This document shows positions 22,120 through 32,150 of a stretch of 64,000 nt of DNA, one piece after another. The notes under the pieces were generated by a model, which did no database searches, was not told where the DNA came from, and saw only the letters and a program-made list of their open reading frames with translations. Each line of letters opens with the position of its first letter. Position 1 is the stretch's first letter. The position numbers and the translations under genes are program-made. The stretch is from Anisodus tanguticus (taxonomy: Eukaryota > Streptophyta > Magnoliopsida > Solanales > Solanaceae): positions 20,752,501-20,816,500 of the forward strand of contig CM067559.1 in assembly GCA_034509755.1 (NCBI GenBank). Direction: 5' to 3'.

Positions 22120-23256
22120 ACTCCCTCATCTGATCCTAGGTCGGTCATCTACGACCTTCTTCTTCTTCTTCTTCAACTTGATCTATAAATCCATCATCAA
22201 GAGCTTATATTGGGTTATAAGGTTCTCACTCGGAATAACCTTACAGTATATATATATATTAGCACCACTGGTCAGTTGATTATTAATTGATGATGATTAT
22301 GCTCATAGAGGCTGATACAATATGAGATTATGAGTCTGTGTGTTTCTTCAAAGTGTTATATACGCATATATAAGTATATGTATGTATATCATGGCCCTTA
22401 GTGGAACTTCGAAGTTACAAGTTGACTCGCATTATCTCTCACTTATGTTTTATCTGTCTTACATACCAATACATTTTTTCATACTGACGGCCCTTGGATG
22501 GGAGTGTTGTGTATCATTCCCGCAGGTCCAGGTAGACAGAATGACGAACACTCCCAGTAGGCTACCTAGTTCAACGGTTGGTTGTCGTACTCTATTTCTC
22601 CTGGAGTTGCTATAGAGAGTTTTTATGCTATGAGACTTATGTATATATACATTTTAGGTATGGCGGGGTCCTTTTTTGACCTTTTGATAGTTATGACACT
22701 CTTAGAGGCTTGTAGATTTGGATTGTATGTACAGTTTTCTTGTATATCCTTGACGACCTTTCTTTTGGTCAAGTGATCCGTACTGTGGCCTTATCGGGCC
22801 TTATATGTGTGTATATTTTGGGATGCTTACCCCTTTCAGGTTGTTATGCTCAAATTGTCATTTTGTGGCCTTGTCGGCCCTATGTGAGTTATGATCATTT
22901 CGTTCGTTTACAAATTGAACATGTCATGGCCTTGTTGGCCCATACTTTCTGTGTATTCATGTTATGATTTCTGATGTGGTACGCTCAGGCGAGTACGGCA
23001 TCGTGTGCCAGCCACGTAGAGTGTGACACTTTGACTCTCATTTAGTGACTATAGTAGTAGGAGAAAGCATGTACTTTTTCATTATACCAGCGGAAGCTAC
23101 GGGTAGATGTATTCCACCAACTGTCGTAGTTGTCGATTAATAGGCGATCATATCTCTGTTCAAAAGGATGAGTGTCATAGAATAAGGTTTTCGTTCATGT
23201 CATCTATTGGGTGTATTTTGACAGTTACCACTCGTGTCAACACTATGGGTATTACA

Positions 23257-23459
23257 TGACCTTCTCTCTTTACTTTTTCATTCTTTACATGTTCGTCTCA
23301 GAAAATAATACAAAAACTTATTTATTTTTATATCAATCCGATAAATTTATAATAATATGTGTGTCATTTATATATATATTCTATTGTTAATTTTTCGGAT
23401 AATAAACTCTGTCTAATTTAAAATTAGTTAATCTGCAGGAAGTCCACTAGGCAGGGCGT
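23257..23459. other. AT-rich flank, no feature seen
   Basis: Between the LTR end and a GC-rich block. No frame or repeat recognised. Confidence 0.4.
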
Positions 23460-24335
23460 TTTACTTAGCACGGGGCGAAGCGCAAGACCCGAGGCATGGG
23501 ATGTAATCCCCATGGATCTTTAATTTTTTAATTTATAATATAGTAAAAATGGTATAATAACACAAAAATTATAAAAACATTAATAGTTTAGAAATATTAA
23601 AATATGATTACAGAAAATCATATACAAAAGCTTCTAACATAATTTTACAAGTATAATTAATGAAATGATATAAAATCTACTATGAGATGCAAATCAACTC
23701 TAAGATCTTAACTTCCAAACAATAAAAGAACCACAATTTCTTAAAATATAGTATTATCATTCTGTGCAATTTACCTCCCCATAAGAAAATAAGTAATAAA
23801 ATTATCAGTATGATAATTAAAAAACCACTCCTTCATGAATATAAATAAAATTACTATGAAATATAAAATAATAAAATATGATAATTTGGAGACATAGGGG
23901 AAAAAATACAAATGAAGATGTAAATCGGCTATGTATTTTTAAAAGACATGTTAAGTGATATTCACCCTCACGGTGTTCACGTATAGTAAATATGCAATAC
24001 TAAGGCTTGTTATTTTTAGTTAATATCAATCTTCTTATTTCTATTGATGAAAAAAAACTATTGAACATCGTTCATTATTAAAGAATTATGAGGGTCAACA
24101 ATGTTAACTAAGAAATTTGACACATAATTTGTAAGAACTATTAAGCGAGTACCGAGCGTCGGGCGTTAGGCGTGTTTATGGCGAACAGTCGGGCGCTTAA
24201 GGTGTTAGGCATGTTTAAGGCATACAGTCGCGCGTTTAGGGCGTAAGCCTCACAAAATGAAACCCCACACGTAAGCCTCGAGGCATTTTGTCGGTGCCCC
24301 ACCCCGGGGCGAGTCCCAAAATGGCCTTTTAAAAC
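23460..24335. mobile_element. Possible foldback element with GC-rich ends
   Basis: A very AT-rich 0.65-kb core is bordered by GC-rich ends that partly resemble each other's reverse complement. The left end has 'gcgttttacttagcacggggcg' type sequence and 'gacccgaggcat'; the right has 'gaggcattttgtcggtgccc', then 'accccggggcgagtcc' and 'ccttttaaaacactgg'. The right end also repeats short 'gggcgttaggcgtg' motifs. It fits a non-autonomous inverted-repeat transposon, but target duplications are not clear. Confidence 0.45.
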
Positions 24336-24822
24336 ACTGGCTTTGGCTATTTAAATTAAGAAAAATGATGAGGCACTTGGATTATGGACAAGATAGAAGT
24401 CAGCCAAAAATGTCTCCTATCTGTTCCATATTAAAATGAATCGGTATGTCGTCATTTGATAATTAGCAGAGTGCGAAGGGAGTCATGAGAAGTTTGATAT
24501 GTACGTTAATGTGCTACTTAATGGACCCTTCTTTTGGAAAGGAGATAATTACGGTATCATACCGTTCGCTAATTTAACTTAGCCAATTTGACCAAATTCT
24601 TTAATTATTACCCGTACAGCCAAATGTGTCATTCCTTGAATATTTCTCGTTAATTTTTCAAATTATTAATTCTTTTCCGACATGTACATTTAATTGGGAC
24701 TCTTTAATACTGAAATTGAAGCTTCCAAGTATATGAGGAATTACAATACGTATTTATTCTTCTTCTTCGCCAACTGTTAGATTAAATTTTTTGCACTGTA
24801 ACTGTTGTTAGTGGGCTAAACC

Positions 24823-24854
<32 letters not shown>

Positions 24855-25035
24855 TTCTTTTATAGGGTTAGCAAATTTAGTCTCCTTTTTTCCCTTCTAC
24901 AACTGAATATTTCTCAAGATTGTGCCTTCTCCAATTTTGATCTCATCATTTATAGTATGTACACATATTTTTTTTTGTTTCTGATAATTTTAGTTTCATC
25001 TTAATTTTTTTCTAAATTAACTAATTTATGTCTTG
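24336..25035. other. Intergenic, AT-rich, with a C28 homopolymer
   Basis: No gene seen. A run of 28 C residues lies at 24821-24848, followed by CT-rich sequence. Confidence 0.5.
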
Positions 25036-25300
25036 TTTATATATAGCTATACAGAACAAATACATTATCTATACACTATCATTTGAGTTTTTTGCGTATG
25101 TTTATACAAGATTATACAAAGCATATAGATTATATACACAGAGTAGATGTAATGTTTATATATAGCTATACAGAACAGTTACATTATCTATACACCGATA
25201 ATATATTGGGCAACATCTGGTGCAAACTAGATGTATGGGATGTATAGTTATACAAAATATCTACATTATCTATACATCGATGATACAGTGCGCTACATCA
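25036..25300. repeat. Three imperfect tandem units
   Basis: The motif 'tata-agctatacagaaca' followed by 'tacattatctatacac' occurs near 25042 and 25160, with a more diverged copy near 25242. The second and third are followed by 'caacatctggtgcaaactag'-like and 'ctacatcagctacaaacta' sequence. I recognise similar blocks as common intergenic repeats in Solanaceae, probably transposon-derived. Confidence 0.55.
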
Positions 25301-25343
25301 GCTACAAACTAAATGTGAGCGGTATAAATGAGTTATTTCCCGG

Positions 25344-25550
25344 TTGAAAAGATCTCATGGGGCTTCTTTATCAAGAGAAATGAATGGTGATTATGTCGAT
25401 GGTTTTGAATTGGTTTTGAAGTTGATCCATCCAATATTCGACGCCGAGCATACTCTGTTCGAATTAATTACTCTTCCAAATGGCCAGCAAGACTTTAAAG
25501 ACTTTAGGTTCGTGAGCTTCCTTTCTGGTCTCTTATACGAACTTGATTGA
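25344..25550 (+). CDS. Unrecognised 68-aa open frame
   Basis: The frame starts MKRSHGASLSREMNGDYVDG and continues with a hydrophobic and acidic stretch (FELVLKLIHPIFDAEHTLFE) to a stop at 25548-25550. I recognise no domain, signal peptide or zinc motif. Base composition is more balanced than in the flanks, and no splice-linked partner exon was found. It could be a remnant exon, a small gene or chance. Confidence 0.25.
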   Translation: MKRSHGASLSREMNGDYVDGFELVLKLIHPIFDAEHTLFELITLPNGQQDFKDFRFVSFLSGLLYELD

Positions 25551-26342
25551 CTTGTGTCTTTTAGTCTAGTGATCTCATGTTAGTTCCATTTCTTAGGTTG
25601 TGATTAGTAATGACCAAAAGTTATTTTTTTTGAAAAATATTTTCGGATCTTTGATTGACGAGTGAAAAATGTTTTCCAAAATGAAAAATATCCTATTAAG
25701 GATTGATAATAATACAATCAAGATAAGTATTGTTTTGATGTATACTGATAATAATGTTCAAGTGTTAGGAAAGCTGTGATATGACGTTACGAGTTGAGAT
25801 AATTATTCCCAAAGAAAATTCTGGCATCCAGAATCCAAAATATGTTAATTTTTGGCAACTTTTTCATCACTATTGTTCTTGTAATTTCTTCTCAATTTGC
25901 AAGTTACGATATTTACTTTTAGTTTCTTTTACTTTTGGAAGAAAGAACCTCCAGAAAAATTGTCATGATTATCTTACTAACATATGGTCACCTTAATTTG
26001 GTTGAACCACAAACAACCACCCCACCACACACACCCGTCAAACACACGCTGAATACCCCACCAATAGCGAAATTTCCGATGAATTACTGCTATATTTATG
26101 TAGCTTAAGAAATATAAACAGCAAACAATCTCAACCTAACCATTCCTACTACATTTTACATCAGAACAAATCCCCCATGGCTACAGCACGCCATATTACA
26201 TCAGCGAGTCATTAACAAGGGATCAGTGTTAGATGTAATATAAGGTTCTATTTCTGAGACAAATATACAATCGTTCAAACTTATTGAACGACCTGTGTGT
26301 TCTAATTTGGGAAAGAGATTGAACTCGGTTACTGCCAGAGAA
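25551..26342. other. No gene recognised
   Basis: This is the downstream flank of the TAF4b pseudogene, which runs towards it on the minus strand. It may hold that gene's former 3' untranslated region; no polyadenylation signal can be assigned with confidence. Confidence 0.4.
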
Positions 26343-26639
26343 TCAAGATAATTCACCTGGAGCATCAGACCGTATTTTCTCATGTAAGTGGTATATCACT
26401 GTAGACTTGGACATTTGAGGCTCGCTTTCAAGAACAGCAATCACATCTTTGACAGTAATACAGCGAGGAACTTGATTTCTCTCAACTCTTCTAACAGCAC
26501 CTACACAGAATAGCATGTCGATTAAAGATAATCCATATTGTCAAAGATTATTAAAGCTAATGGTCTCTCTCAATGGAAAAGTAGCAGCATAGTAATAACA
26601 GCCTAAACCTGAGAACCACCCTAAACAAGAAATATCACC

Positions 26640-26840
26640 CTTAAAATATGGCAGCTTGATGCATCCCAGACGCAGCGCATTTGGGAAGGGCGGAGCCCAT
26701 CGGGTCTATACTACACATTACTTTGTATTTCTGCAGGTAGATGTTTCCAAGGCTGAATGCGTGACCTCTTTGTAAGGTGAAGAACTATCCCTCCCCCGCC
26801 CGGATCTAATAGGGGAAAAAAGGAGGAGATATCATCCCTC
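26640..26840 (-). mobile_element. SINE remnant in the last intron of the TAF4b pseudogene
   Basis: On the minus strand one reads a diverged pol III B-box region (GGTCACGCATTCAGCC), then 'TTGGAAACATCTACCTGCAG', AAATAC, a GTAGTATAGACCC block and CCGCCCTTCCC. This is the order I recall for a widespread plant SINE (Au-like). It is old and has no clear target duplication. Confidence 0.5.
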
Positions 26841-27040
26841 CCATGTCCTGAATCAACTTCGAAACAAGACCTCATCAAGCAGACATGCTTGAAGCCTAAG
26901 AAGATGAAAATGTAACATGCTGAAACTTGAAACACCATTACTTACCAGATGAAATTTCATCCATCTTGTCGCTTCAAATACCCAGTAGCTCTCATTCCGC
27001 TACTTCTAAACCTAAACATCCCTCCTCCTAACCCTTGTGT

Positions 27041-27076
27041 GGGGGCGGGGGGGCCGGGGGTGGGGGGTTGGATCTA
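27041..27076 (+). other. G-rich tract with quadruplex potential
   Basis: Four G-runs (5, 7, 5 and 6 Gs, separated by C, CC and T) lie within about 30 bp on the plus strand. That is the template strand of the TAF4b pseudogene, inside its last intron. The pattern meets the usual G4 rule of four runs of at least three G with short loops. Confidence 0.6.
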
Positions 27077-27662
27077 GTTGCTGAGTGTTCATTCTAGTCA
27101 GGATGTCTACTAGTTGTTTCTCGAATTAATAGTTCGTACTTCTTCTTACCCCAAAAAAACTAGTTAGCAGTTCTTGGTTCTTGATCATCAATAAAGCCTA
27201 GTATCATATGCCATTTCAATAATTATATTTTACTTTTGAGGATAGAATAATGAGATAACATAAATGTAAGGAAAACCCTAAGGTAGTAGAATGGTGGAAG
27301 CTCATGCCACCAGAAATTCATACATACCAGGTGGAATAGGGGTAGTTGACTGACTCCTCTTCTCCGCTTCCTGATGGTCCCTCGGATTTCTTGTGGGAGT
27401 TGATAAAGATTTCCGGTTCACATCTTTACCAGGCTGGAAAGAGATGCCACGTCAAGCCCCCCTTCACGCTTCTGCCTGGCCTGTTCAGCCATTAACTGCC
27501 ACTTTCACAACATGTCATCCCCTCCAACCGCAGCTATTTTCCGCATCTTGTCATCCTCTTCCTTGTTCGCCTGCAAAGGTCCAAAAGTTGGGACGACTAA
27601 TTGTAAGGTTCTTCTTAGAAGAACTTTCAATATCTTGAGAGAAATGACCTTAGATACCGTTA

Positions 27663-28477
27663 GGGGTCATTTGGTTTAGAGAAGAGTTAGGCCGGGATTA
27701 TAATGCGGAGATTAGCAACGGAGGGATTGTAATAGAAGGATTAGTAATGCAGGGATGATTTCTTGTGTAGTTGATATATTACTTATTAGTATACAACATA
27801 TAATTTAATATTTGTTTGTTGCGACCCAATTGCAAGAGTAGAGCTTTACCAACCGAGTTATATCCACCCGAGCCAAGTGGAACATGCATGAAGTAGTCAG
27901 ATGCTTCGTCTATTCTTTTCCCTGGCACAACTAGGCCATCCTGGACTCCAACCAGAGACCTCGCCCGTGAAGTAAATCATCACACCTACCGTCCAACCAA
28001 TTGGGAGAGAATTAATAGATTCCTTTTCGGGAGCAAGAAATTATTTTAGTTGCATATCATAAGAAATTCGAACAACTACTTCAAATACAGTATCAGGAAG
28101 TTCCGCTTGTGGAACCTCCATCTCCACGGGCTTATTAGCTTAATGACAACTTCCACATACAATACGCCTAGTTTCACTTCATTTTTTAAACAAATAAAAA
28201 AATTCTTAATATTACGAGGGTTAGTTTGGTCATTTTAGCATTACCCGCATTCTTATTCCACATTCTATCCGGCATAAAATAATACATAGATTTCCACATA
28301 ACTTATGCAGGTATTATTTATGAGGACAACAAAAAGGAGCAACGAAACGCTGTATTAATAAAATGTTCATTTCTGTCTGGAGATTAATTCTCCTTAAATC
28401 CCAACCAAACATCGTATAAATTTATGTTGATTTTCATGTGGGGATTATATGTCCTACAATTCAAACCAAACGGCCCA
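27663..28477. mobile_element. Harbinger-like foldback element with TTA target duplication
   Basis: The left end GGGGTCATTTGGTTT and the right end (reverse complement TGGGCCGTTTGGTTT) are imperfect inverted repeats flanked on both sides by TTA (27660-27662 and 28478-28480). That is the 3-bp duplication typical of PIF/Harbinger transposons. No transposase is encoded, and it sits in the intron between TAF4b pseudogene exons 12 and 13. A SINE-like block lies inside. Confidence 0.65.
27820..28000 (-). mobile_element. SINE-like insertion inside the foldback element
   Basis: The minus strand shows tRNA-like blocks: CCAATTGGTTGGACGGTAGG, a B-box-like GGTCTCTGGTTGGAGTCCAG, and further on 'ATAACTCGGTTGGTAAAGC', which resembles a pol III A box. 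The order of the boxes is unusual, so this may be two overlapping relics. Recognised by eye only. Confidence 0.35.
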
Positions 28478-29494
28478 TTAGCCGATCTTACAACTATCCA
28501 TAAAATACAAAAAAGGTGTCCACTGAGCAAGTACCTTCACTGACTTTATGTGACCTTCATCCTTCTCCTTATCACCATTATCTCCAATAGTACCCTCCAG
28601 CTGATATATAGGTCATCAAAATTACAGATCTTCTAAATGAACACTATAACTAGGACAAAATTAGTTAAATTGATCACCAAGCAGAAACAAGAATAGCTCA
28701 ATTCATTTGTCTTTTGGAGTTTTCTTGCCTCTGCTTACATTTTCCATTCTTCCCAAACTTTGTGGTTCAATGCCATGATTTGTTTACGAATATCTGAGAT
28801 GACAACTGTTCTATGCCTTGACTTCTCAATGTCGATCCTCTGGAAAAATAAGTGGAACTCCATCTTAGATTCTGTTAGAAATCCTATATTCAAACGTTTT
28901 CACATGTAACAGGGTAAAAAAGCATTATCGTTATCGACATTTTGATATTAGATTTTTTTCCAAAGATAGGGTAGAAACTTAACCTGTTTCAATATTCTGA
29001 TGAGACTACTTATAAGTCTACGCATCCTATCCTCCACACTCTGAAAGTTAAACATACAGTGGTCAAGAATATTGCAACACAAATTAAGACAACAAAAACA
29101 AGGGGATAAAATCTCACCAACGATATTCATCTTTCTACATCGCTGCTCATATGCTTTAAAACTCATTTTGCCATTGTCAGAAACACAGAGAGGAGTAGGA
29201 GAAACAAAACATCAGATTTCGGTTCAGCAGGAAGACAGCTTCCTCTATCATCTAAAATTACAACATCAAGTAGCATATACAAAGGACTGAAGAATTGAAC
29301 AGAGGAATTTAACTGATTCCATTCAATTTCCTTTGAAGTGGAATTTTCTGCAAAATCAGCCTTTCCTCTTCTTCTTGCACAGCACAGCGAGATGCTTCAG
29401 AAAGTCGACTGTCTTCCCTAGGCCCAGATAATAGGTGTTCTTCCTCCTGTTTTGGGCATTACAAATTTACAGCAGTTTGTCGGTCATACATTTT

Positions 29495-30128
29495 AGGGTA
29501 AAGGGCCAAAATACCCCTTAACTACTCAAAATAAGTCAATTTTTACCCTCCATTATGTTTTTGGCCCAAAAATATCCTCGCCCTTACGTTTTTGACTCAA
29601 AAATGCCCACCAACTAGCCAAATAGCTCACAAATACCCTTCTTAGATAAAAGAAATCAAATTCAATTATACCTTGGTATGCTATATTACTTATTATAACG
29701 TTAAGTCATCCCAAGTTTCAGTCGATAATTTGGTATAATAGTTTCGAAAGGAAACAGTAGAATAAAAATATTTAGTTGAAAAATCAATGCTTGTAATTAA
29801 ACTTTATACAAAACATAAAATTGACATTATATAAAAATTGTCATTAAAATAGTCAACGTAATCTCATAATATCCAATTTAAGTTTTTGTTTGGTCTTTAT
29901 AATTAAGATAACTTGCCCCGAACTTCAAATGGAGGGAAAAATTGGCCCATTTCCAGTTGTTTTGGAGCAACCGTTAGTAGGAAAGGTATTTTTGAGCTAG
30001 TTGGCAAGTTGTAGGGAAATGTTGAGCCAACAACATAACGGCTAGGGCATTTTTTGAGCCAAAAACGTAACAGAGGGTAAATTTGACCTATTTTGAATAG
30101 TTCAGGGGTACTTTTGGCCGTCTTCCCT
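29495..30128. mobile_element. Foldback (long inverted repeat) element in a TAF4b pseudogene intron
   Basis: The left end AGGGTAAAGGGCCAAAATAC with CCCTTAACTACTCAAAATAA and the right end (reverse complement AGGGAAGACGGCCAAAAGTA, CCCCTGAACTATTCAAAATA) pair over at least 45 bp, and further matching blocks extend inwards. There is no coding capacity. It lies between pseudogene exons 7 and 8. The flanks (catacatttt and actttttaat) are too AT-rich to prove a target duplication; the long arms suggest a Mutator-type non-autonomous element. Confidence 0.7.
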
Positions 30129-31379
30129 ACTTTTTAATATCCACATCCTATAACTTGCTTAGTGATAAAAAAATGATTTTCTCTGGACAAAAAATGAAGG
30201 TATTACCATCAGATTAACTCCACTAACAGCCGTGACATCATTAAGTTGTTCAATGCTCTGATCTGAAAAGGCTCCAGATACCTTTTGTTTCTTTCTGTGA
30301 ACGATACCGCGATAAAAACAAGACAACCTTATGTTAAAACTGTGAAGAACTAACGGTGCTACATCAGTAAAGCGTAACCGAGTGCTATAGAAAGTGTGTT
30401 ACCCTGAAGGTGGAGATGAGAAACCCTGTGTATCAAGAGGCTTCTTCTGCTCGATAGTAGGCTTTTTCAAGGGTATCTTTCCATTGTTTCCAGGCCCAAT
30501 GGAAGATGTCATGGGAGGCGTTCGAGAAATCAACTGAAAGAATGAAACAAGGAAAGACAATTTTATATTTTAGGCAAACATATAAGCGAATAACAGCTGA
30601 CCAAAATGCTGCAGAAAATTGAGACAGGAACATAGATATGTGCAGACCTACTTTACCAACCCCTCGTGTCAAGGGCTCTGTCAAAGAAATCCATAATTTT
30701 ATAGGTTTTGGCCATCTTCCAAAATCCAGCAAAAGAGTAAAATATCTCCCACAGAATAAGAAACCCTAGAGTCTTGGTTTCGAAAACAGAATTTGCCACT
30801 CCACCATTAGAAAGAAAAGCAGATGAAATGCAAGCTATGTGTAATGGAAAGAAAAACCATTTTCTTCTTTTAGACTTGAGGAACACTAACAATTCTGAGA
30901 TATGCTAAAATAGACAACATCAACATGTTCTCTCTGTCAAAGCTAGCTTCCAAAATTAACAAGAAACTACTGTCAAACTCAAGTTAAACGTAGGAGAACT
31001 GGAGAAGTCTCTGTGGAATAGTGTATTAACTGTTAATTGTGTTATTGATAAGACAGAAGAATGTTGCAATTTTTTAGCATTACTATCAGCTGCCAAGTTG
31101 CTTGAATCTGTGGATATTTGCAGAGCAACAGCACAATGATAAGTAGAGCCATAAGATAAGTTGGGACCTTCCTGATTTGTATGAATGAGATTCAGGAAAC
31201 AAAGTTACCATCAGTTGGCTTCTGCAAGTTTTGCTGTGGTGAAGCCTGAGACTGAGGTACAGTGCGAGTATTTCTAGCTGCCTGGTTTAAACATTCATGT
31301 CGCATTAGTGCACAAACACAGAATGCATAATTTTCACAGTTTGATGTAATAAAATCAGGAAATGCTGATTATTTTATAC

Positions 31380-32150
31380 CTGAGATTGGAATTTGTATGC
31401 AGCCATTTTGAGCATTTGGTCGCCAATTATACTTTTCATGTGCCGTATAAAACCTTAGAAATTTCATTTTTCTGATCAAATTCCAAATAATTAGCAAAAC
31501 CAAATAATGATATAAAAAGGGATAAATTACAATTTCTAGTTGGCTCTAACAAACTACCCTGAGTTTAAGGTAGAGAGACTAAAGTTGCCTTGCCCTATCT
31601 TTGTCAAGTTGAGGTTTTATGTGAGGAAAAAGCATGGCAAGATGCACTTGATTGCCTTGTTTTGTTACATTGATTGCTGGTTGACTACTCAAACCAGATG
31701 CAAATTCGGGTTGATTACTTGTCTCTGCTGCCATCAATTGCTGACCGCTAGTCCCTGTTGCAAGTGACTGCATGGATTGTTGATAACTAGTTCCCTTCAA
31801 GTTTAGATGCTGGGATTCAAAACTTTCAGGATTGTTATCAGAACTCTTTAAATTTAACACCCCAGATTTATGAAGTGTGTCTTGTTCATCCTGCAGTGGT
31901 TGACAAGTATCTTTGGAATGTATATGCTGCAAAGGGAAGGAATTGAGCTCCTGTGAGGAATCATTTTCTTGTTCTCTATTAGGAGCATTTGTACGATGTT
32001 GCTTGAGTTCAATATCAGATGAATTTCCCTCCTTTTGTTACATGTTCTGAGAATGTTGAGGACTCTGATGAGTGGCATTTTCATCATGGCTAGAAGTTTG
32101 CCATGGAGCAAACTGATTTAAGGTGCAACTGCCTCCTTGCGACAATGGTG
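31380..32150 (-). pseudogene. TAF4B: TAF4b pseudogene: RST domain exons 3 and 4
   Basis: Exon 3 (32150-31558, 593 nt) encodes a Gln/Ser-rich region and then the start of the RST (RCD1-SRO-TAF4) domain: 'VHLAMLFPHIKPQLDKDRAR', QL, a TAG (31579-31581), then SLYLKLR. A TAA lies earlier at 32038-32040. Exon 4 (31471-31380) carries the rest: KNEISK, then after the frame break 'FIRHMKSIIGDQMLKMAAYK'. The exon is 92 nt, whereas 96 nt would keep frame. The RST domain mediates protein interactions in plant TAF4, RCD1 and SRO proteins; here it cannot be made intact. Confidence 0.88.

Larger units (their letters stand above)
19588..22246 (-). mobile_element. RTE-type LINE, 5'-truncated, inserted in an LTR
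   Basis: The LINE reads on the minus strand: the RT region at 22.12-20.12 kb, then a 3' untranslated region ending in a TTG-rich tail (read on plus as caacaacaacatacccagtg at 19588). The flanks are (TA)n on both sides (about 19578-19587 and 22247-22259), so a target duplication is likely but low-complexity. The apurinic endonuclease domain expected before the RT is absent, so the 5' end is truncated. The undamaged LTR copy near 45.98 kb supports the insertion point. Confidence 0.85.
18529..23256 (+). repeat. 3' LTR of the plus-strand gypsy, split by a LINE
   Basis: The LTR starts TGTTACACCCC after the polypurine tract and ends near GGGTATTACA. Removing the LINE at 19588-22246 leaves about 2.07 kb, in line with Tekay/Del LTRs. 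A conserved 'cagaccgagcttgacgctcg' block lies at 19387. Partial copies of the same LTR are at 340-880 and 44.47-46.13 kb (plus) and 13.44-15.07 kb (minus). Confidence 0.8.
26343..30533 (-). pseudogene. TAF4B: TAF4b pseudogene: conserved C-terminal TAF4 region, exons 6-14
   Basis: In order: 'PLKKPTIEQKKPLDTQGFSS' (exon 6), 'DQSIEQLNDVTAVSGVNL' (exon 7), EEEHLLSGPREDSRLSEASR and 'QEEEERLILQKIPLQRKL' (exon 8), and MAK-stop-VLKHMSSDVER-stop-ISL (exon 9). Then come 'SVEDRMRRLISSLIRILKQ' (exon 10), IDIEKSRHRTVV then a stop (exon 11), 'EGTIGDNGDKEKDEGHIKSV' (exon 12), KWQLMAEQARQKREGG after a stop (exon 13), and 'CITVKDVIAVLESEPQMSKS' with VIYHLHEKI (exon 14). This is the TAF4 C-terminal histone-fold-containing region, which pairs with TAF12 in functional proteins. 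The junction between exons 8 and 9 has no clear donor or acceptor. Confidence 0.88.

Noticed and set aside
21719..22279. Ser/Pro-rich plus-strand frames
   Set aside because: Antisense shadows of the LINE N-terminal region.
28948..29166. 72-aa minus-strand frame beginning MSFKAYEQ
   Set aside because: The real TAF4b exon 9 reads in another frame here (with two TGA stops); only the last part overlaps exon 10.
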